Numbered from the stretch's first letter, positions 25,343 to 35,156 are shown. The stretch: 64,000 nucleotides of DNA from Gammaproteobacteria bacterium (GCA_030066085.1 JASJCI010000029.1:26199-90198), one strand, 5' to 3'. Numbers and translations: made by a program. Notes: generated by a model not told the origin, from the sequence alone.

Positions 25343-25747
25343 CTACCAGCACTCGCCGGTGTCGCCGCCGGTAGCGCCCTTGACGCCGGTATTGGTCAGG
25401 GTCAGCGTGGTGCAGTCCCCGTCGCTGGCCTGCGCCTGTCCCGCGATCGGGGTTGCGGTCAGCGTGAAGGTGGCGCCGGCGATGACACCCGAAATCCGGT
25501 AGTAGTTATTCTCGGTATCGAGCGGCAGGGTCGCGAGCACGGGGCAGTTGGCGTTGTTGTAGCTGCCGTAGAGGCTGCGGCATTTTTCCAGCGAGCCCGC
25601 GGTCTGGGTCAGCGCGGCGCGTGCCTCGGTGCGGTTGGTGGCGCGTACGTTGTCGCCGAAAAAGCCGGCACTGATCATGACCACGATGCCGATGATGGCG
25701 ACCACGATCATCAGCTCGATCAGGGTAAAGCCCTTGTTGTATTTCAT
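25343..25747 (-). CDS. pilE: Type IV minor pilin PilE
   Basis: MKYNKG/FTLIELMIVVAIIGIVVM is a textbook prepilin leader and helix with Glu5. The mature protein (about 128 residues) has four cysteines, including one near the C-terminus, suggesting disulfides. It is the last gene of the fimT-pilV-pilW-pilX-pilY1-pilY2-like-pilE operon, the place PilE takes in Pseudomonas. It is expected to prime assembly at the pilus tip with the other minor pilins. Confidence 0.88.
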   Translation of the reverse strand: MKYNKGFTLIELMIVVAIIGIVVMISAGFFGDNVRATNRTEARAALTQTAGSLEKCRSLYGSYNNANCPVLATLPLDTENNYYRISGVIAGATFTLTATPIAGQAQASDGDCTTLTLTNTGVKGATGGDTGECW

Positions 25748-25764
25748 AACAAAACCCCAGCAGG

Positions 25765-26073
25765 TTAATGCGAATCGGGCGAGTCGTAGCGGAGTACGTC
25801 GACGTAGCGGGTACCGTTCACTACCTTGCCTTCGACATAAACCACGTCACCTTTGCGAAAGGCGCCGAACTCGGAACGGGACGGGTCGTCGCTGACGACC
25901 TCGATCTCCGAATCCGGACGGTAATCCCTGCCCTTGATCGTGATTTTTTCGTACTCGGTTCCCGAGATCATGCCCGCCTGCTGGAAGGTATCCAGCGCCT
26001 GGGCCAGGGACCAGGGCGCCAGCAGCAGGGCCACGCACAGCAGGCGCGCAATGTTCGTCGTCAGCTTTTTCAT
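25765..26073 (-). CDS. PilY2-like small exported protein
   Basis: The ATG at 26073 overlaps the pilY1 stop by ATGA and gives 102 residues; the track's longer ORF is a shadow of pilY1. A Sec signal peptide (LLCVALLLAPWSLAQA) precedes a small beta-rich domain with KGDVVYVEGKVVNGTRYVDVLR. Size and place between pilY1 and pilE match PilY2 of Pseudomonas, whose function is poorly defined. The call is made on position and size. Confidence 0.65.
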   Translation of the reverse strand: MKKLTTNIARLLCVALLLAPWSLAQALDTFQQAGMISGTEYEKITIKGRDYRPDSEIEVVSDDPSRSEFGAFRKGDVVYVEGKVVNGTRYVDVLRYDSPDSH

Positions 26074-29000
26074 TGGATCAACTCCTGCCACGAGAAGCGG
26101 CCTTTGGGTATGTCTTTGAGCTTGGCAACCTTGGAGGGCGTCTCCGCGGTGTAGGCGATATCCTCGATGAACACCGGTTCGGGCAGGAAGCCGTCCTGCT
26201 GGATTGCCGCGACCGTGGCGGTGATACCGCCCGCGCCGCTGGCGCGGTCGTTGTCGTCGATCAGGCCGTCCTTGTTGACGTCGACCACGACGTTCTCGGG
26301 TGAACCGCCGGTGGCGACTTCGACCGCGAAGCGGTAGCCGTAACCGCCGACCGAGCAGGGGTCGGAGTTGGGCACGAAGGTGTTGAAGAACACGATGTCG
26401 GCCCGCACGACCGGCCGCGTAACCGAGCGTTCGCCGGTGTCCGGCAGCTCGAAGTACCAGCCGTACTCGCCGCCGCCCCAGTTGATGCTGTTGCGCGTCA
26501 GGACGCGATCGGTAAACGCGTTGTCGTAGAACTGCTGTACCAGGTCGGTATTGTCGAGGCTGGTGTCGCCCTTGTCCCACACGCCGTAAAAATAATTGGT
26601 GTCGGTGCTGGTCTTGTCGGCATTGGTCAGGTACTGGCCCGAGCCGAAGAACACCATCAGGTTGGGCGAGTTGCTGCCGGTGTCCGATTCGGTGGGGTGC
26701 TTGGACAGCGTCGGCTGCGCGGTAATGGGTTCATTGCCGATGGTCGTGAACAGCGGTGCCGACCCCGGGATGTCCCAGGCCGCGCTGTTGCTGTCGCTCA
26801 GGTCGAACGCCCACATCTGGCCGCGCAGGTCGCCGGCGTAGACGCGGTCGATCGTGCCGTTGCCGTCGATGTCGGCCAGCGCCGGCGTGGCCAGGCCGTT
26901 GCGGTTCGCGGCATCGCCGGAATTGGTGCTGATCTCGATGTAATCGCTCGGCGCCCAGGTGCCGTCGACACCGGCCTCGATCTTGAGGATGAACAGCTTG
27001 GCTTCGCCGTCACCGGTATCGTTGTAGCCGTTGCCGAAAATCGCTACCCAGGAACCGTCGTTGGCGAGGCCGATCTGCGGGCGGCTGTAGGTGTAGCCGA
27101 GATCCGGGTCGTCGTTGTTGGTGAACTCCCACAGGACGATATCGGATGCGTTGGCTTCGCTGAAGCTGCTCGGGTCGGTGACGTTGAGCGCAAACACACC
27201 GCGCTGGCCGCCGCGCAGGCCGGAAACCATGATGGTATTCCAGCTCGTGCCGTTACCGAGATTGGCATACACGTCCGACAGCGACGGCGTCAGGTCGTTG
27301 TAGTACTTGTGGCCGTAGTTCGGATCGGTCAGGTAATGCAGGCCGTCCGCGGTCCCGGTCGAAAACAGGATATTCGGCACGTAGGCGAGCACCTCGCGAC
27401 CGGTATTCTCGTCGAAGCCGTGCATCTTGCCGTCGTTGGCGCCGGCGTAGACCACACCGCTGCGGCTGCCCGCGGTGCCGTTCTTGAAGTCCGAGTAACG
27501 CTCGCCGACCGCGGTCGGGAAGGGTGCCTTGTCGGGCCAGTTCAGGCCCGGCGCGCCGACGAATACCGGGCCCGAGTTGACCAGGTCGCCGAGCAGCGAC
27601 AGGCGCTCGCGGAAAAAGTAACCGGCGCCCTCGTCCTTGCGATCGCCGCGCAGGTATTCGAGCCGCGCGATGCCGACCGCCTCGGCATCGGTGCCGCCGG
27701 CGGGATTGGTCCTGAGATCGGCCTGCTGTGCGGCACTCAGGTTGAGCCACTGGAACGGGGCGCCACCGGTCCCGTTGTGAGTCAGGATGGTGCGCGGATC
27801 GGTGGCGATGTTGCGCCCGTTCAGCTCCTCGGCCGCGGTCCACTCGGGCGTGGTCGCAAGTTCACCGGTAATCGTGTCGGCGATCTTGAACGCGAACAGG
27901 TTACCCTGCCAGCGGTTGGTGTTGAACTGCGCGAGGTAGACCACCGACTGGGTCGTCAGCTTGGCCGAGTTGATCGATACCGCCGCCGCGGTTGCGGTGC
28001 GCTCGGCGATGTCGGCGATCGCGGCGTTCAGCGCAATTTCCAGTTCGTCGGGATTCTGCGCGCTCAGGTACTTGCCGCGGCCGTTATAGGCAGCGTGCCA
28101 CATGTCGTCGACGCGCTCTTCCTCGCCGTCGTCGGGATCCGGCCACTGGAATCCGGGATCGAGCGGATCGTCGACCTTGGGGTCGAGCGTGCCCTCGATA
28201 CCGAACGCGATCGAGTAGGTCACCAGGTGCTGGTGGTCGGCCTCGTCGATGCCGGCGATGGTCGGCACCTTGTTGGCGAGGTCGGTGCGCAGATCGCGCT
28301 CGTAATCGCGCATCGCGACGTCGGCCAGCGTGTTGCTCTCGTTGTCGGCGTAATTGCCGCCGTCGTTGGACTGTGACGCGTTGCCGTCGAAGATCGAGTT
28401 GTCGTTGCCGCTGCCACCGTTGTTGTCGCGGTTGCCGACGCCGGGGCTGCCGCCGTTCCAGAAGCCGTCACCCATCAGGATATTGAAGTTCTGCTGGCAT
28501 TCGCCGCCGAGCGCGGCCGACAGGATCGGCGCGCTGCTGCCGGTATTGTCGAAGTAGTTACCGGTGTTGCGCAGCGCGCGGCGCATCGGCGTGCCGTTGC
28601 GGCCGATATTCATGCTGTAGAGTTGTTCCAGCAGCTCGCGCTTCAGATCGGCATCGCTCATGGTCTTGGAGTCTTTCGCCTGGCCGGCGTTGAACCAGCG
28701 CATACCCATGCGCGACGCGTCGGTGTTGTTGATCGTGCTGCCGATGATCGCCTTGGTCGCGTTGATGCGGTTGCGGTAGTACTGGAACCAGTTGGCGAAG
28801 TTCTGCATTTCCGGCGTACCGTAGCCGATGAATACCGGGAAGCGCGCATCGGTTTGCTCGACCACGCCGTCGGCGTCGGTATCGATCCACTCGTAGTACA
28901 TCGGCAGGTACAAGAAGTCCGTCGTATCGCCACCCTCGGTGAAGGTGTGGAACACGGTCAGGTCGATGCTTTCACCGCCCGGGTCGTTAGGGTCGCGCAG

Positions 29001-29516
29001 CGCCGCGAGCGGGTTCGCGTCCTCGTACATCGGTGTGCCGTCCGCCTTGCTGCCGGGCCAGGGCGTGTACTTGACCGCCGGGTTGTAGTAGTTGCGGTTG
29101 GCGTGATGGGTGAAGATCGGCCAGCCGAGGTCCCAGCCCGCATTGACGGGGTTACCGAAGCCGTCCAGCAGTCCGACGTCGGTCAGGAAGGCCGGCGGAA
29201 TCACGTCGCGGTTGGTATACAGCCGCGTGAAGGTCGGCGAATAGTAGGCGCGGTCGAGGCCGTTGATGAACGGCAGGCCGCTGGCCGAGGTCAGGCCGGC
29301 GGTGCCGTCACGGTACATCGGGCCCCAGTTCATGCTGCCGGAATCGTCGAGCGTGAAGAACACGTTGGGTTCGACGATGGTCGACAGGAACAGCGGTGCC
29401 GTCGCCAGGGGGCCGGGCGCCGCCAGCGCGTTGCTGCCGGTGCCGAGACCGAGGATCGCGGAGGTCGCGATGATACTGATTCCCTTGAGAAATTTTTTGC
29501 TAATCATGGCTTTCAT
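26070..29516 (-). CDS. pilY1: PilY1-type pilus tip adhesin
   Basis: A 1148-residue protein with a signal peptide (start either M1 or M4, MISKKFLKG). The early sequence FFTLDDSGSMNWG contains a DxSxS MIDAS motif of a von Willebrand A-like domain. The C-terminal half is a PilC/PilY1 beta-propeller with calcium-binding loops such as DIDGNGTIDRVYAGDLRG and, near the end, DVNKDGLIDDND. PilY1 sits at the pilus tip with the minor pilins, mediates adhesion and surface sensing, and controls retraction through calcium. It follows pilX by 30 bases and overlaps the pilY2-like gene. Confidence 0.92.
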   Translation of the reverse strand: MKAMISKKFLKGISIIATSAILGLGTGSNALAAPGPLATAPLFLSTIVEPNVFFTLDDSGSMNWGPMYRDGTAGLTSASGLPFINGLDRAYYSPTFTRLYTNRDVIPPAFLTDVGLLDGFGNPVNAGWDLGWPIFTHHANRNYYNPAVKYTPWPGSKADGTPMYEDANPLAALRDPNDPGGESIDLTVFHTFTEGGDTTDFLYLPMYYEWIDTDADGVVEQTDARFPVFIGYGTPEMQNFANWFQYYRNRINATKAIIGSTINNTDASRMGMRWFNAGQAKDSKTMSDADLKRELLEQLYSMNIGRNGTPMRRALRNTGNYFDNTGSSAPILSAALGGECQQNFNILMGDGFWNGGSPGVGNRDNNGGSGNDNSIFDGNASQSNDGGNYADNESNTLADVAMRDYERDLRTDLANKVPTIAGIDEADHQHLVTYSIAFGIEGTLDPKVDDPLDPGFQWPDPDDGEEERVDDMWHAAYNGRGKYLSAQNPDELEIALNAAIADIAERTATAAAVSINSAKLTTQSVVYLAQFNTNRWQGNLFAFKIADTITGELATTPEWTAAEELNGRNIATDPRTILTHNGTGGAPFQWLNLSAAQQADLRTNPAGGTDAEAVGIARLEYLRGDRKDEGAGYFFRERLSLLGDLVNSGPVFVGAPGLNWPDKAPFPTAVGERYSDFKNGTAGSRSGVVYAGANDGKMHGFDENTGREVLAYVPNILFSTGTADGLHYLTDPNYGHKYYNDLTPSLSDVYANLGNGTSWNTIMVSGLRGGQRGVFALNVTDPSSFSEANASDIVLWEFTNNDDPDLGYTYSRPQIGLANDGSWVAIFGNGYNDTGDGEAKLFILKIEAGVDGTWAPSDYIEISTNSGDAANRNGLATPALADIDGNGTIDRVYAGDLRGQMWAFDLSDSNSAAWDIPGSAPLFTTIGNEPITAQPTLSKHPTESDTGSNSPNLMVFFGSGQYLTNADKTSTDTNYFYGVWDKGDTSLDNTDLVQQFYDNAFTDRVLTRNSINWGGGEYGWYFELPDTGERSVTRPVVRADIVFFNTFVPNSDPCSVGGYGYRFAVEVATGGSPENVVVDVNKDGLIDDNDRASGAGGITATVAAIQQDGFLPEPVFIEDIAYTAETPSKVAKLKDIPKGRFSWQELIQ

Positions 29517-29546
29517 TCCATTCAGATATGCTTGCGGCAGATATGC

Positions 29547-30089
29547 CTACGGGGCCTCTTTGCCGAAGTACGACTGCACGTAACGCACCGAGTTGCCGGT
29601 CAGGCCCACGCCGCGCGAGGTCGAGCGGTAAATCGAGACGACTTCACCGGTTTGCTGGGTGCCGTAGCCGCCGATATTGACCGACGCCAGCGCGTTCTGT
29701 GAACGGTCGCCGAGATACTCGATCATGAAACGCGGCTGCTCGAAAGCTTTCAGCGACGTGGTCGCCAGCTGCGAATTGTTGGCCCAGGTGGTTGCGTCGA
29801 AGTAGTCCGGGCTGAACCAGCTCGGATCGTTGTCGGGTACCGTGTGCAGTCCGCTGTTGGGATCGTCGAAATCGGCGTTGGTGTTCGAGTTGTCGATAAA
29901 GTTTTCCGCGGTCACCAGGCCGACTTCAGCCGCCTGGAACATCAGGCCGGTTTCGCGCTGGTTGCCCGCCATCGACAGGTCGGTGGTGGTGCGCTGGACC
30001 GCGGTCAGGCCGAGCATGGTCAGGCTGACCAGGATTATCAGGCTGACGACCAGCGCCACGCCGCGTTGTGTTCTGATGTTGGCATTCAT
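29547..30089 (-). CDS. pilX: Minor pilin-associated protein PilX
   Basis: MNANIRTQRG/VALVVSLIILVSLTMLGL fits the PilX N-terminus: a prepilin-like cleavage site but no Glu at mature position 5. The segment LSMAGNQRETGLMFQAAEVGL is typical of the family. The 180-residue protein joins PilV, PilW and PilE in the priming complex that holds PilY1 at the tip. Start and stop overlap or abut neighbours (1-base overlap with pilW stop), showing one operon. Confidence 0.87.
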   Translation of the reverse strand: MNANIRTQRGVALVVSLIILVSLTMLGLTAVQRTTTDLSMAGNQRETGLMFQAAEVGLVTAENFIDNSNTNADFDDPNSGLHTVPDNDPSWFSPDYFDATTWANNSQLATTSLKAFEQPRFMIEYLGDRSQNALASVNIGGYGTQQTGEVVSIYRSTSRGVGLTGNSVRYVQSYFGKEAP

Positions 30090-31087
30090 TACGATGAACC
30101 TATGCGGTTGCGCAGGGCAACTGTGGTGGTAAACACCTGCCGGATCCGGCGATCGGCCGGGGTAACGGCGGCACCGAGCCAGGTATAGGTCTGCGGTGCC
30201 TCGGTAACAAAATCTTCGATCGAGCGCATGAGCAGCGAAATCCGCACCGCGACCACGTCTTCCCAGTCACCGACGGCGTCGGAAGCCACGTACTGGTTGG
30301 GAAACTGGTCGTTGTCGTTGTCGATGCCATAGAGGATCTGCATGTCCTCGACGCCTTCGACCAGCTCCTGGGCGACGCCGAACTCGGCGCGAAACAGCGC
30401 AGGCTCGCCGCTGGCGCCGTTCTGGATGTCGTAGTCGACGGTCTGCAGCTCGATCACCATTGCGTCGTTTTCGAACTGCTGGCTCTTGTTGGCGCCGAGA
30501 TTGATGCGGCGCTGATCCGACGTGGTGCCGACCACGACGCTGGTAACCGGCAGGATATCGGCCTCGAACGCGATCAGCAGGTCGTTGGCGCCGCAACGCC
30601 CGACCAGGATGATATCGCCCGCGGTAATGGTGTTGGTCGTGTCGGTAAAGATGTTTTGCGTGGTCGGCGCCGTAAAGGGGCCCTCGACGTTGGTCTGGCT
30701 GGGTTTGCCGCCGCGAATCGTGAGCGTGTCGGAGCCGTTGATGCCGGTGTCGTTTTCGCCCTCGATCGATTCCTCGCCGACGAAGTCATGCAAATCGGTG
30801 TTGTAGCCGGTAACGTTGCCGGCGTTCAGCGTATCGTTGATGTTGGACGTGTCGTCGGGGTCGAACGGGATGCAGCCCCATTCGCCGGCCAGGCGCAGGT
30901 CCTGCGCCATGATCTCCATCGCGAAACGGGCATTCTCCTGGATTTCCGCCAGCGCGTTGGTGAACCTGAAAGTAGCCTTGTTGCCGGAGTAGACCTGCAC
31001 GATCCCGCCCAGCAGGAATACGCTGATGACCAGCGCCACCAGGACTTCGACCAGGGAGATGCCGAGTTGCTTGTTCAGTTTTTTCAT
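30089..31087 (-). CDS. pilW: Type IV minor pilin PilW
   Basis: The ATG at 31087 gives MKKLNKQLG/ISLVEVLVALVISVFLLGG, a prepilin leader with Glu5, and 332 residues, usual for PilW. The track ORF extending to 31672 is antisense noise. Downstream motifs such as NARFAMEIMAQDLRLAG are conserved in PilW. It should form part of the pilus-priming minor-pilin complex. It overlaps pilV by 4 bases and pilX by 1 base. Confidence 0.9.
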   Translation of the reverse strand: MKKLNKQLGISLVEVLVALVISVFLLGGIVQVYSGNKATFRFTNALAEIQENARFAMEIMAQDLRLAGEWGCIPFDPDDTSNINDTLNAGNVTGYNTDLHDFVGEESIEGENDTGINGSDTLTIRGGKPSQTNVEGPFTAPTTQNIFTDTTNTITAGDIILVGRCGANDLLIAFEADILPVTSVVVGTTSDQRRINLGANKSQQFENDAMVIELQTVDYDIQNGASGEPALFRAEFGVAQELVEGVEDMQILYGIDNDNDQFPNQYVASDAVGDWEDVVAVRISLLMRSIEDFVTEAPQTYTWLGAAVTPADRRIRQVFTTTVALRNRIGSS

Positions 31088-31557
31088 TGGGCCACCGCCA
31101 GCGTGTAACAGGTCAGATCGACATCGGGATTGCCGCCGCAGCCGGTGCCGGTGGCGCCGGTGCCGTCGTCGTCCCACATCACCGTGATCAGCAGGCCGTC
31201 GGCGTTGCTCGTGATCTGGCCGCGACCGGAGGGCAGGTTCTGGATCAGCTGGGTCCACTCGGCGGCATCGGCGAGGCGCATGCCGTCGGGGCTGCACGTG
31301 GTCGAGCAGTCGCCGGTATAACCGGTGGTGGTATCGATACCGTCGTAGTTGTTGAACTCGGGCAGGTTGGCGCGAATCCGGTCCGACATGTTGTACGCGA
31401 TCCAGACGGCCTGGCTGTGATTGAGCGAACTGGCGTTCTGGTTCATCGCGGTGATCTGCAGCGCGGCGATACCCAGCAGGCCGATCGAAATCACCAGCAG
31501 GGCGACCATCGACTCGATCAGGGACAGTCCGCGCTGATTCGTGCGAAGCTTTAGCAT
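31084..31557 (-). CDS. pilV: Type IV minor pilin PilV
   Basis: I choose the ATG at 31557 (MLKLRTNQRG/LSLIESMVALLVISIGLLG), a PilV-type prepilin with Glu5. The ORF in the track starts upstream within fimT. The 157-residue product contains AALQITAMNQNASSLNHSQA, a stretch typical for PilV, and several cysteines in the distal domain. It overlaps fimT by 7 bases and pilW by ATGA, so translation is coupled. Confidence 0.88.
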   Translation of the reverse strand: MLKLRTNQRGLSLIESMVALLVISIGLLGIAALQITAMNQNASSLNHSQAVWIAYNMSDRIRANLPEFNNYDGIDTTTGYTGDCSTTCSPDGMRLADAAEWTQLIQNLPSGRGQITSNADGLLITVMWDDDGTGATGTGCGGNPDVDLTCYTLAVAQ

Positions 31558-32066
31558 GATACGCCACCTCCGCTGCGAACCCGCCCGGTCGGCGATATCG
31601 AAATAGCCTTGCCGTAGCTGGCGCCACGATCGTCGCACAGCGAAAAGCTGCCGACCGAGGCGGCATCGACAAAGCCGCGATAATCGTAGGTTACCTGGGT
31701 GCCGATCGTGCCCGATCCCAGCGTATTGGCGCCCTCGAGCTGCTGCTGCGCGCGCAGCACCGTCTCGCCCGCGGTGAATGCGCCGTCACCGTCGATGTCG
31801 ACGTAAATGATCCAGCCGTCTTCCCAGCTGTTACCGCCGGTACAGGTAGTCGAATTGCTGCTGACGCAGACGCCCACCTGCTGGCTGCGTTTGACCGCCT
31901 CGCTGCGCGCGTAGGACAGGTGTCCGACGAGCGTGTTGATTTGCGTAACCAGCCGATCATTCTGTATAAAGGTATTCATAGACGGGATGCCGATAGCAAA
32001 AACGGCCGCGACCAGCGCGAGCGTTATGAGCAATTCGAGTAGCGAGTAACCTGAAGTCTTTTTCAT
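31551..32066 (-). CDS. fimT: FimT/FimU (GspH-like) minor pilin
   Basis: MKKTSG/YSLLELLITLALVAAVFAIGIP is a class III leader with Glu5. The following NTLVGHLSYARSEAVKRSQQVGVC is the GspH/FimT family signature, and a C-terminal G-R-V-R segment with Cys ends the 171-residue protein. FimU-type subunits help prime pili; FimT in some bacteria binds DNA. Basic residues near the end (SPTGRVRSGGG) are compatible with either. First gene of the minor-pilin operon; the promoter must lie in 32067-32198 but no clear consensus was seen. Confidence 0.85.
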   Translation of the reverse strand: MKKTSGYSLLELLITLALVAAVFAIGIPSMNTFIQNDRLVTQINTLVGHLSYARSEAVKRSQQVGVCVSSNSTTCTGGNSWEDGWIIYVDIDGDGAFTAGETVLRAQQQLEGANTLGSGTIGTQVTYDYRGFVDAASVGSFSLCDDRGASYGKAISISPTGRVRSGGGVSC

Positions 32067-32198
32067 GCCTGTATCCTAATCCAACTGGAATAAAAGTCCG
32101 CTTAATCAAGATAAGAGAGAAAAAAGCACCGATAAACGGTACCTGGCCCCCGGGACCGCGCCAGTAAGCGCCTGATGACATGAGATTCGCGTCACAAT

Positions 32199-32882
32199 AT
32201 GACCGCTGCCCCTCCAGATAAGCGCAGTATCCGCAGTTTTGTTCGTCGCGCGGGCCGGATTACGCCGGCGCAGAAGCACGCACTGCAGTGTTACTGGCCT
32301 ATATATGGTATTAACTATAGCGCGCAAACACTTGTTTTGCCTAATGAATTTGTTCGCTTTCGGCTCGAGATCGGGATCGGCAACGGGGATGCGCTGCTGC
32401 ACATGGCGAGCCTCGATCCACAATGCCTGTATTACGGGGTCGAAGTTCACGAGCCAGGCATCGGTCGCTGCCTGAACGGTATCCACGAACGTGCGCTCGC
32501 CAACGTGCGCCTGATAGGACACGACGCGGTGGAGGTGCTGGAGCACATGATCCCGGCCGCTTCACTGGAGCGCGTGCTGCTGTTCTTCCCCGATCCCTGG
32601 CACAAGAAGCGCCATCACAAGCGGCGGATCGTCAACTCCCGTTTTCGTGACCTGCTGGTGCGGGTGCTGGCGGTGGGCGGCGTGATACACGTGGCGACCG
32701 ACTGGGAAGAGTACGCGGAGTGGATCGCCGAGCAGTTCCTGGCCGACCAACGGTTCGTCAATCTCGGCGACGAGCGGGGCTACGCGCCCTGTCCGGACTA
32801 CCGTCCGCAGACGCGCTTCGAACAGCGCGGGCGACGTCTCGGCCACGGGGTGCGCGACCTGCTGTTTCGCAAAAAAGACTGA
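32199..32882 (+). CDS. trmB: tRNA (guanine-N7-)-methyltransferase
   Basis: A 227-residue SAM-dependent enzyme that methylates G46 in the tRNA variable loop. SAM motif I is LEIGIGNGDALLHMA, motif VEVHEPGIG follows, and the catalytic signature is FPDPWHKKRHHKRRIV, with TDWEEYAEWI later. Length is typical. The start has no obvious Shine-Dalgarno sequence. It is transcribed divergently from fimT, with a 132-base gap holding both promoters. Confidence 0.95.
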   Translation: MTAAPPDKRSIRSFVRRAGRITPAQKHALQCYWPIYGINYSAQTLVLPNEFVRFRLEIGIGNGDALLHMASLDPQCLYYGVEVHEPGIGRCLNGIHERALANVRLIGHDAVEVLEHMIPAASLERVLLFFPDPWHKKRHHKRRIVNSRFRDLLVRVLAVGGVIHVATDWEEYAEWIAEQFLADQRFVNLGDERGYAPCPDYRPQTRFEQRGRRLGHGVRDLLFRKKD

Positions 32883-32909
32883 TCTTCGGCGACTTGGATA
32901 TATGGCGAT

Positions 32910-34904
32910 CTAGTATATAAGGTTCATCATCGACAGCATCACGACGATGAACAGGATCGTCATCAGGCCGCCGGCGCGCATGAAATCCGGCACCCCGTAA
33001 CCGCCGGGACCCTTGATCAGCGCGTTGACCTGGTGGGTCGGGATCAGGAAGGAGTTGGAGGTCGCGAGCGCCACGGTCAGCGCGAACACCGCCGGGTTGG
33101 CGCCGGCGCCGATCGCGATGTTGACCGCCAGCGGCACCAGCAGCACCGTGGCGCCGACGTTGGACATCACCAGCGTGAAAAAGGTGCCGAGCACCGCCAC
33201 CGCGGCCTGGATGACCCAGATCGGCATGTCGCCGACCACCTTGAGCGTTTCTTCCGCGATCCACTTGGCGGTGCCGCTGGTCTCGACCGCGAGACCCAGC
33301 GGAATCAGGCTCGCGAGCAGGAAGACCGTGCCCCAGGACACCGATTCGTAGGCTTCCTCGATCTTGAGTACCCCCGAAATCACCATGCCGATCGCGCCGG
33401 TCATCAGCGCTACCGACAGGCGCAGGTCGGTAAACAGCACCATGAACAGCGCCAGCGAAAAGAAAAACGCGGCCCAGCCGACCTTGTTCGGGCGGGTTTC
33501 CTCCTGCGGGTAGTCGGCGGTAACGATGACGAAGTTGCGATCGCGCTCGAGGTGCGCCAGTGCGCGCCAGGTCGTGTGCGCCAGGATCGTGTCGCCGGCC
33601 TCGAACGGCATGTCGCGGATATTCTCGCCCTCGACCAGGGTTTCGCCGTCGCGGTGCAGCGCAACCACCGCGATGCCGTAAGCCTTGCGCATCCAGACGT
33701 CGCGCGCGGATTTGCCGATCAGCGATGAGCCGGGCGGAATGACGATTTCGGCGATGCCGGCATGAGTCGAGGACAGCGCCTCGGCGAATACGCGCAGGCC
33801 TTTCTGGATCTCGAGGCCGTAGGCGTCGACGAAATCGCGCAGGTGTTCCGGCGAACAGAGGATGCCGAGCGCGGAATTGGGTGGTATCTCGACCTCGCGC
33901 GAGATATCGCCCTGGCTCGAGCGCATGCCGGCGCCGACCGACTTGATCGCGATGACACGAATCTTGTTGGCATGCTCTATTTCGTCGAGTACCTGCCCCA
34001 CCAGCGGACTTTTCTCGGGGACCTGCACCTCGAACACCATGTAGTCGATACCGTAGACGTCCTCGAGGTGCTTGGTGCCGCCCTGTCCGCCCGCGGCAGC
34101 GTCCGGTGAAGTGGCCGGTAACACGAAACGGCCGGCGAGCACGAAGTAGAGAATGCCGGCCGTGATCAGCGCAAGGCCGATCGGCGTGACCGAGAACATG
34201 TCCCAGGTCTGCATCTGCTGCTCTGGCGGCAGGGCGACGTTGGACGTCAGGATCAGGTCGTTGAGCAGGATCAGCGGCGATGAACCCACCATGGTGATGG
34301 TGCCGCCGAGAATCGCGGTGAAACCCATCGGCATCAGCAGGCGCGACATCGGCAGCCCGGAACGCGAGGATATGCGGCTGACCACCGGCAGGAACAGCGC
34401 CGCGGCACCGACGTTCTGCATGAATGACGATATGATGCCGACCGTACCGGAAATGATCGGCACCACGCGCGTCTCGGAGCTGCCGCCGACCTTGAGGATG
34501 AAGCCCGCGACCTTGCTCATCATGCCGGTCTTGTCCAGCCCGGCGCCGATGACCATGACCGCGATGATCGACATCACCGCGTTGCTGGCAAAACCGTCGA
34601 ACAGGTGCGCGGTGTCGACCAGGCCCTGCTCCAGTCCCATCTGCGGCGCCAGCAGCGAGGTGACACCGAGCATGACCATGATCGTAATCGCGGCCTCGTC
34701 GACATTGACGATTTCGAACACGAACAGGTAGATGGTGAAAATGAGGAAGCCGGTGACCCAGGCGATTTCGGTGGTTGGAGTATGATCGACGACCCACCAG
34801 CCGAAGGCGATGAACAGGATGCCGAAGATCCACTTGGTACTGCGCAGCTTGCGGAGCCTGACCTTCCTGAGTCGAACCCTGAGTATTCTGGATAGTCTGC
34901 TCAA
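32910..34904 (-). CDS. SLC13/DASS-type anion transporter with two RCK_C domains
   Basis: A 664-residue membrane protein with an N-terminal basic segment and about eleven to twelve membrane helices arranged in two halves. A cytoplasmic insertion at about residues 270-440 holds two TrkA_C/RCK_C-like domains (LVGQVLDEIEHANKIRVIAI and SLIGKSARDVWMRKAYGIAV). SLC13-type motifs include SSFMQNVGAAALFLPV and SNVGATVLLVPLAVNIA. Such proteins import sulfate, dicarboxylates or other anions with Na+, and the RCK_C domains may bind nucleotide ligands. The substrate is not predictable. The 719-residue ORF in another frame is a shadow. Confidence 0.82.
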   Translation of the reverse strand: MSRLSRILRVRLRKVRLRKLRSTKWIFGILFIAFGWWVVDHTPTTEIAWVTGFLIFTIYLFVFEIVNVDEAAITIMVMLGVTSLLAPQMGLEQGLVDTAHLFDGFASNAVMSIIAVMVIGAGLDKTGMMSKVAGFILKVGGSSETRVVPIISGTVGIISSFMQNVGAAALFLPVVSRISSRSGLPMSRLLMPMGFTAILGGTITMVGSSPLILLNDLILTSNVALPPEQQMQTWDMFSVTPIGLALITAGILYFVLAGRFVLPATSPDAAAGGQGGTKHLEDVYGIDYMVFEVQVPEKSPLVGQVLDEIEHANKIRVIAIKSVGAGMRSSQGDISREVEIPPNSALGILCSPEHLRDFVDAYGLEIQKGLRVFAEALSSTHAGIAEIVIPPGSSLIGKSARDVWMRKAYGIAVVALHRDGETLVEGENIRDMPFEAGDTILAHTTWRALAHLERDRNFVIVTADYPQEETRPNKVGWAAFFFSLALFMVLFTDLRLSVALMTGAIGMVISGVLKIEEAYESVSWGTVFLLASLIPLGLAVETSGTAKWIAEETLKVVGDMPIWVIQAAVAVLGTFFTLVMSNVGATVLLVPLAVNIAIGAGANPAVFALTVALATSNSFLIPTHQVNALIKGPGGYGVPDFMRAGGLMTILFIVVMLSMMNLIY

Positions 34905-35156
34905 CGCTGCTTATCAATCCCGCAATGTAACCCCTTCCGGGGTGGTGTTCTCCAGAGAATATAGGCCTGGTAAAAAAACTGCTTGAATCAAGTCACGCAT
35001 TTGAATTCTAGCTGCGGCACGACGAGACAGGTATATCCAATGGGGTGTACAGGATACCACCGGCGGCTAGCTGGCCAATCCCGCTCCGGCCCGCGAGCGT
35101 CGCCGCGATCGTGAAAACCGGCTAGAATCGGCTGTCGCGTGCAGGGGAATGGCGAC

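Noticed and set aside
32758-34917. 719-residue minus-strand ORF
   Set aside because: Out-of-frame shadow of the SLC13-type transporter, rich in Arg/His/Gly and without membrane segments.
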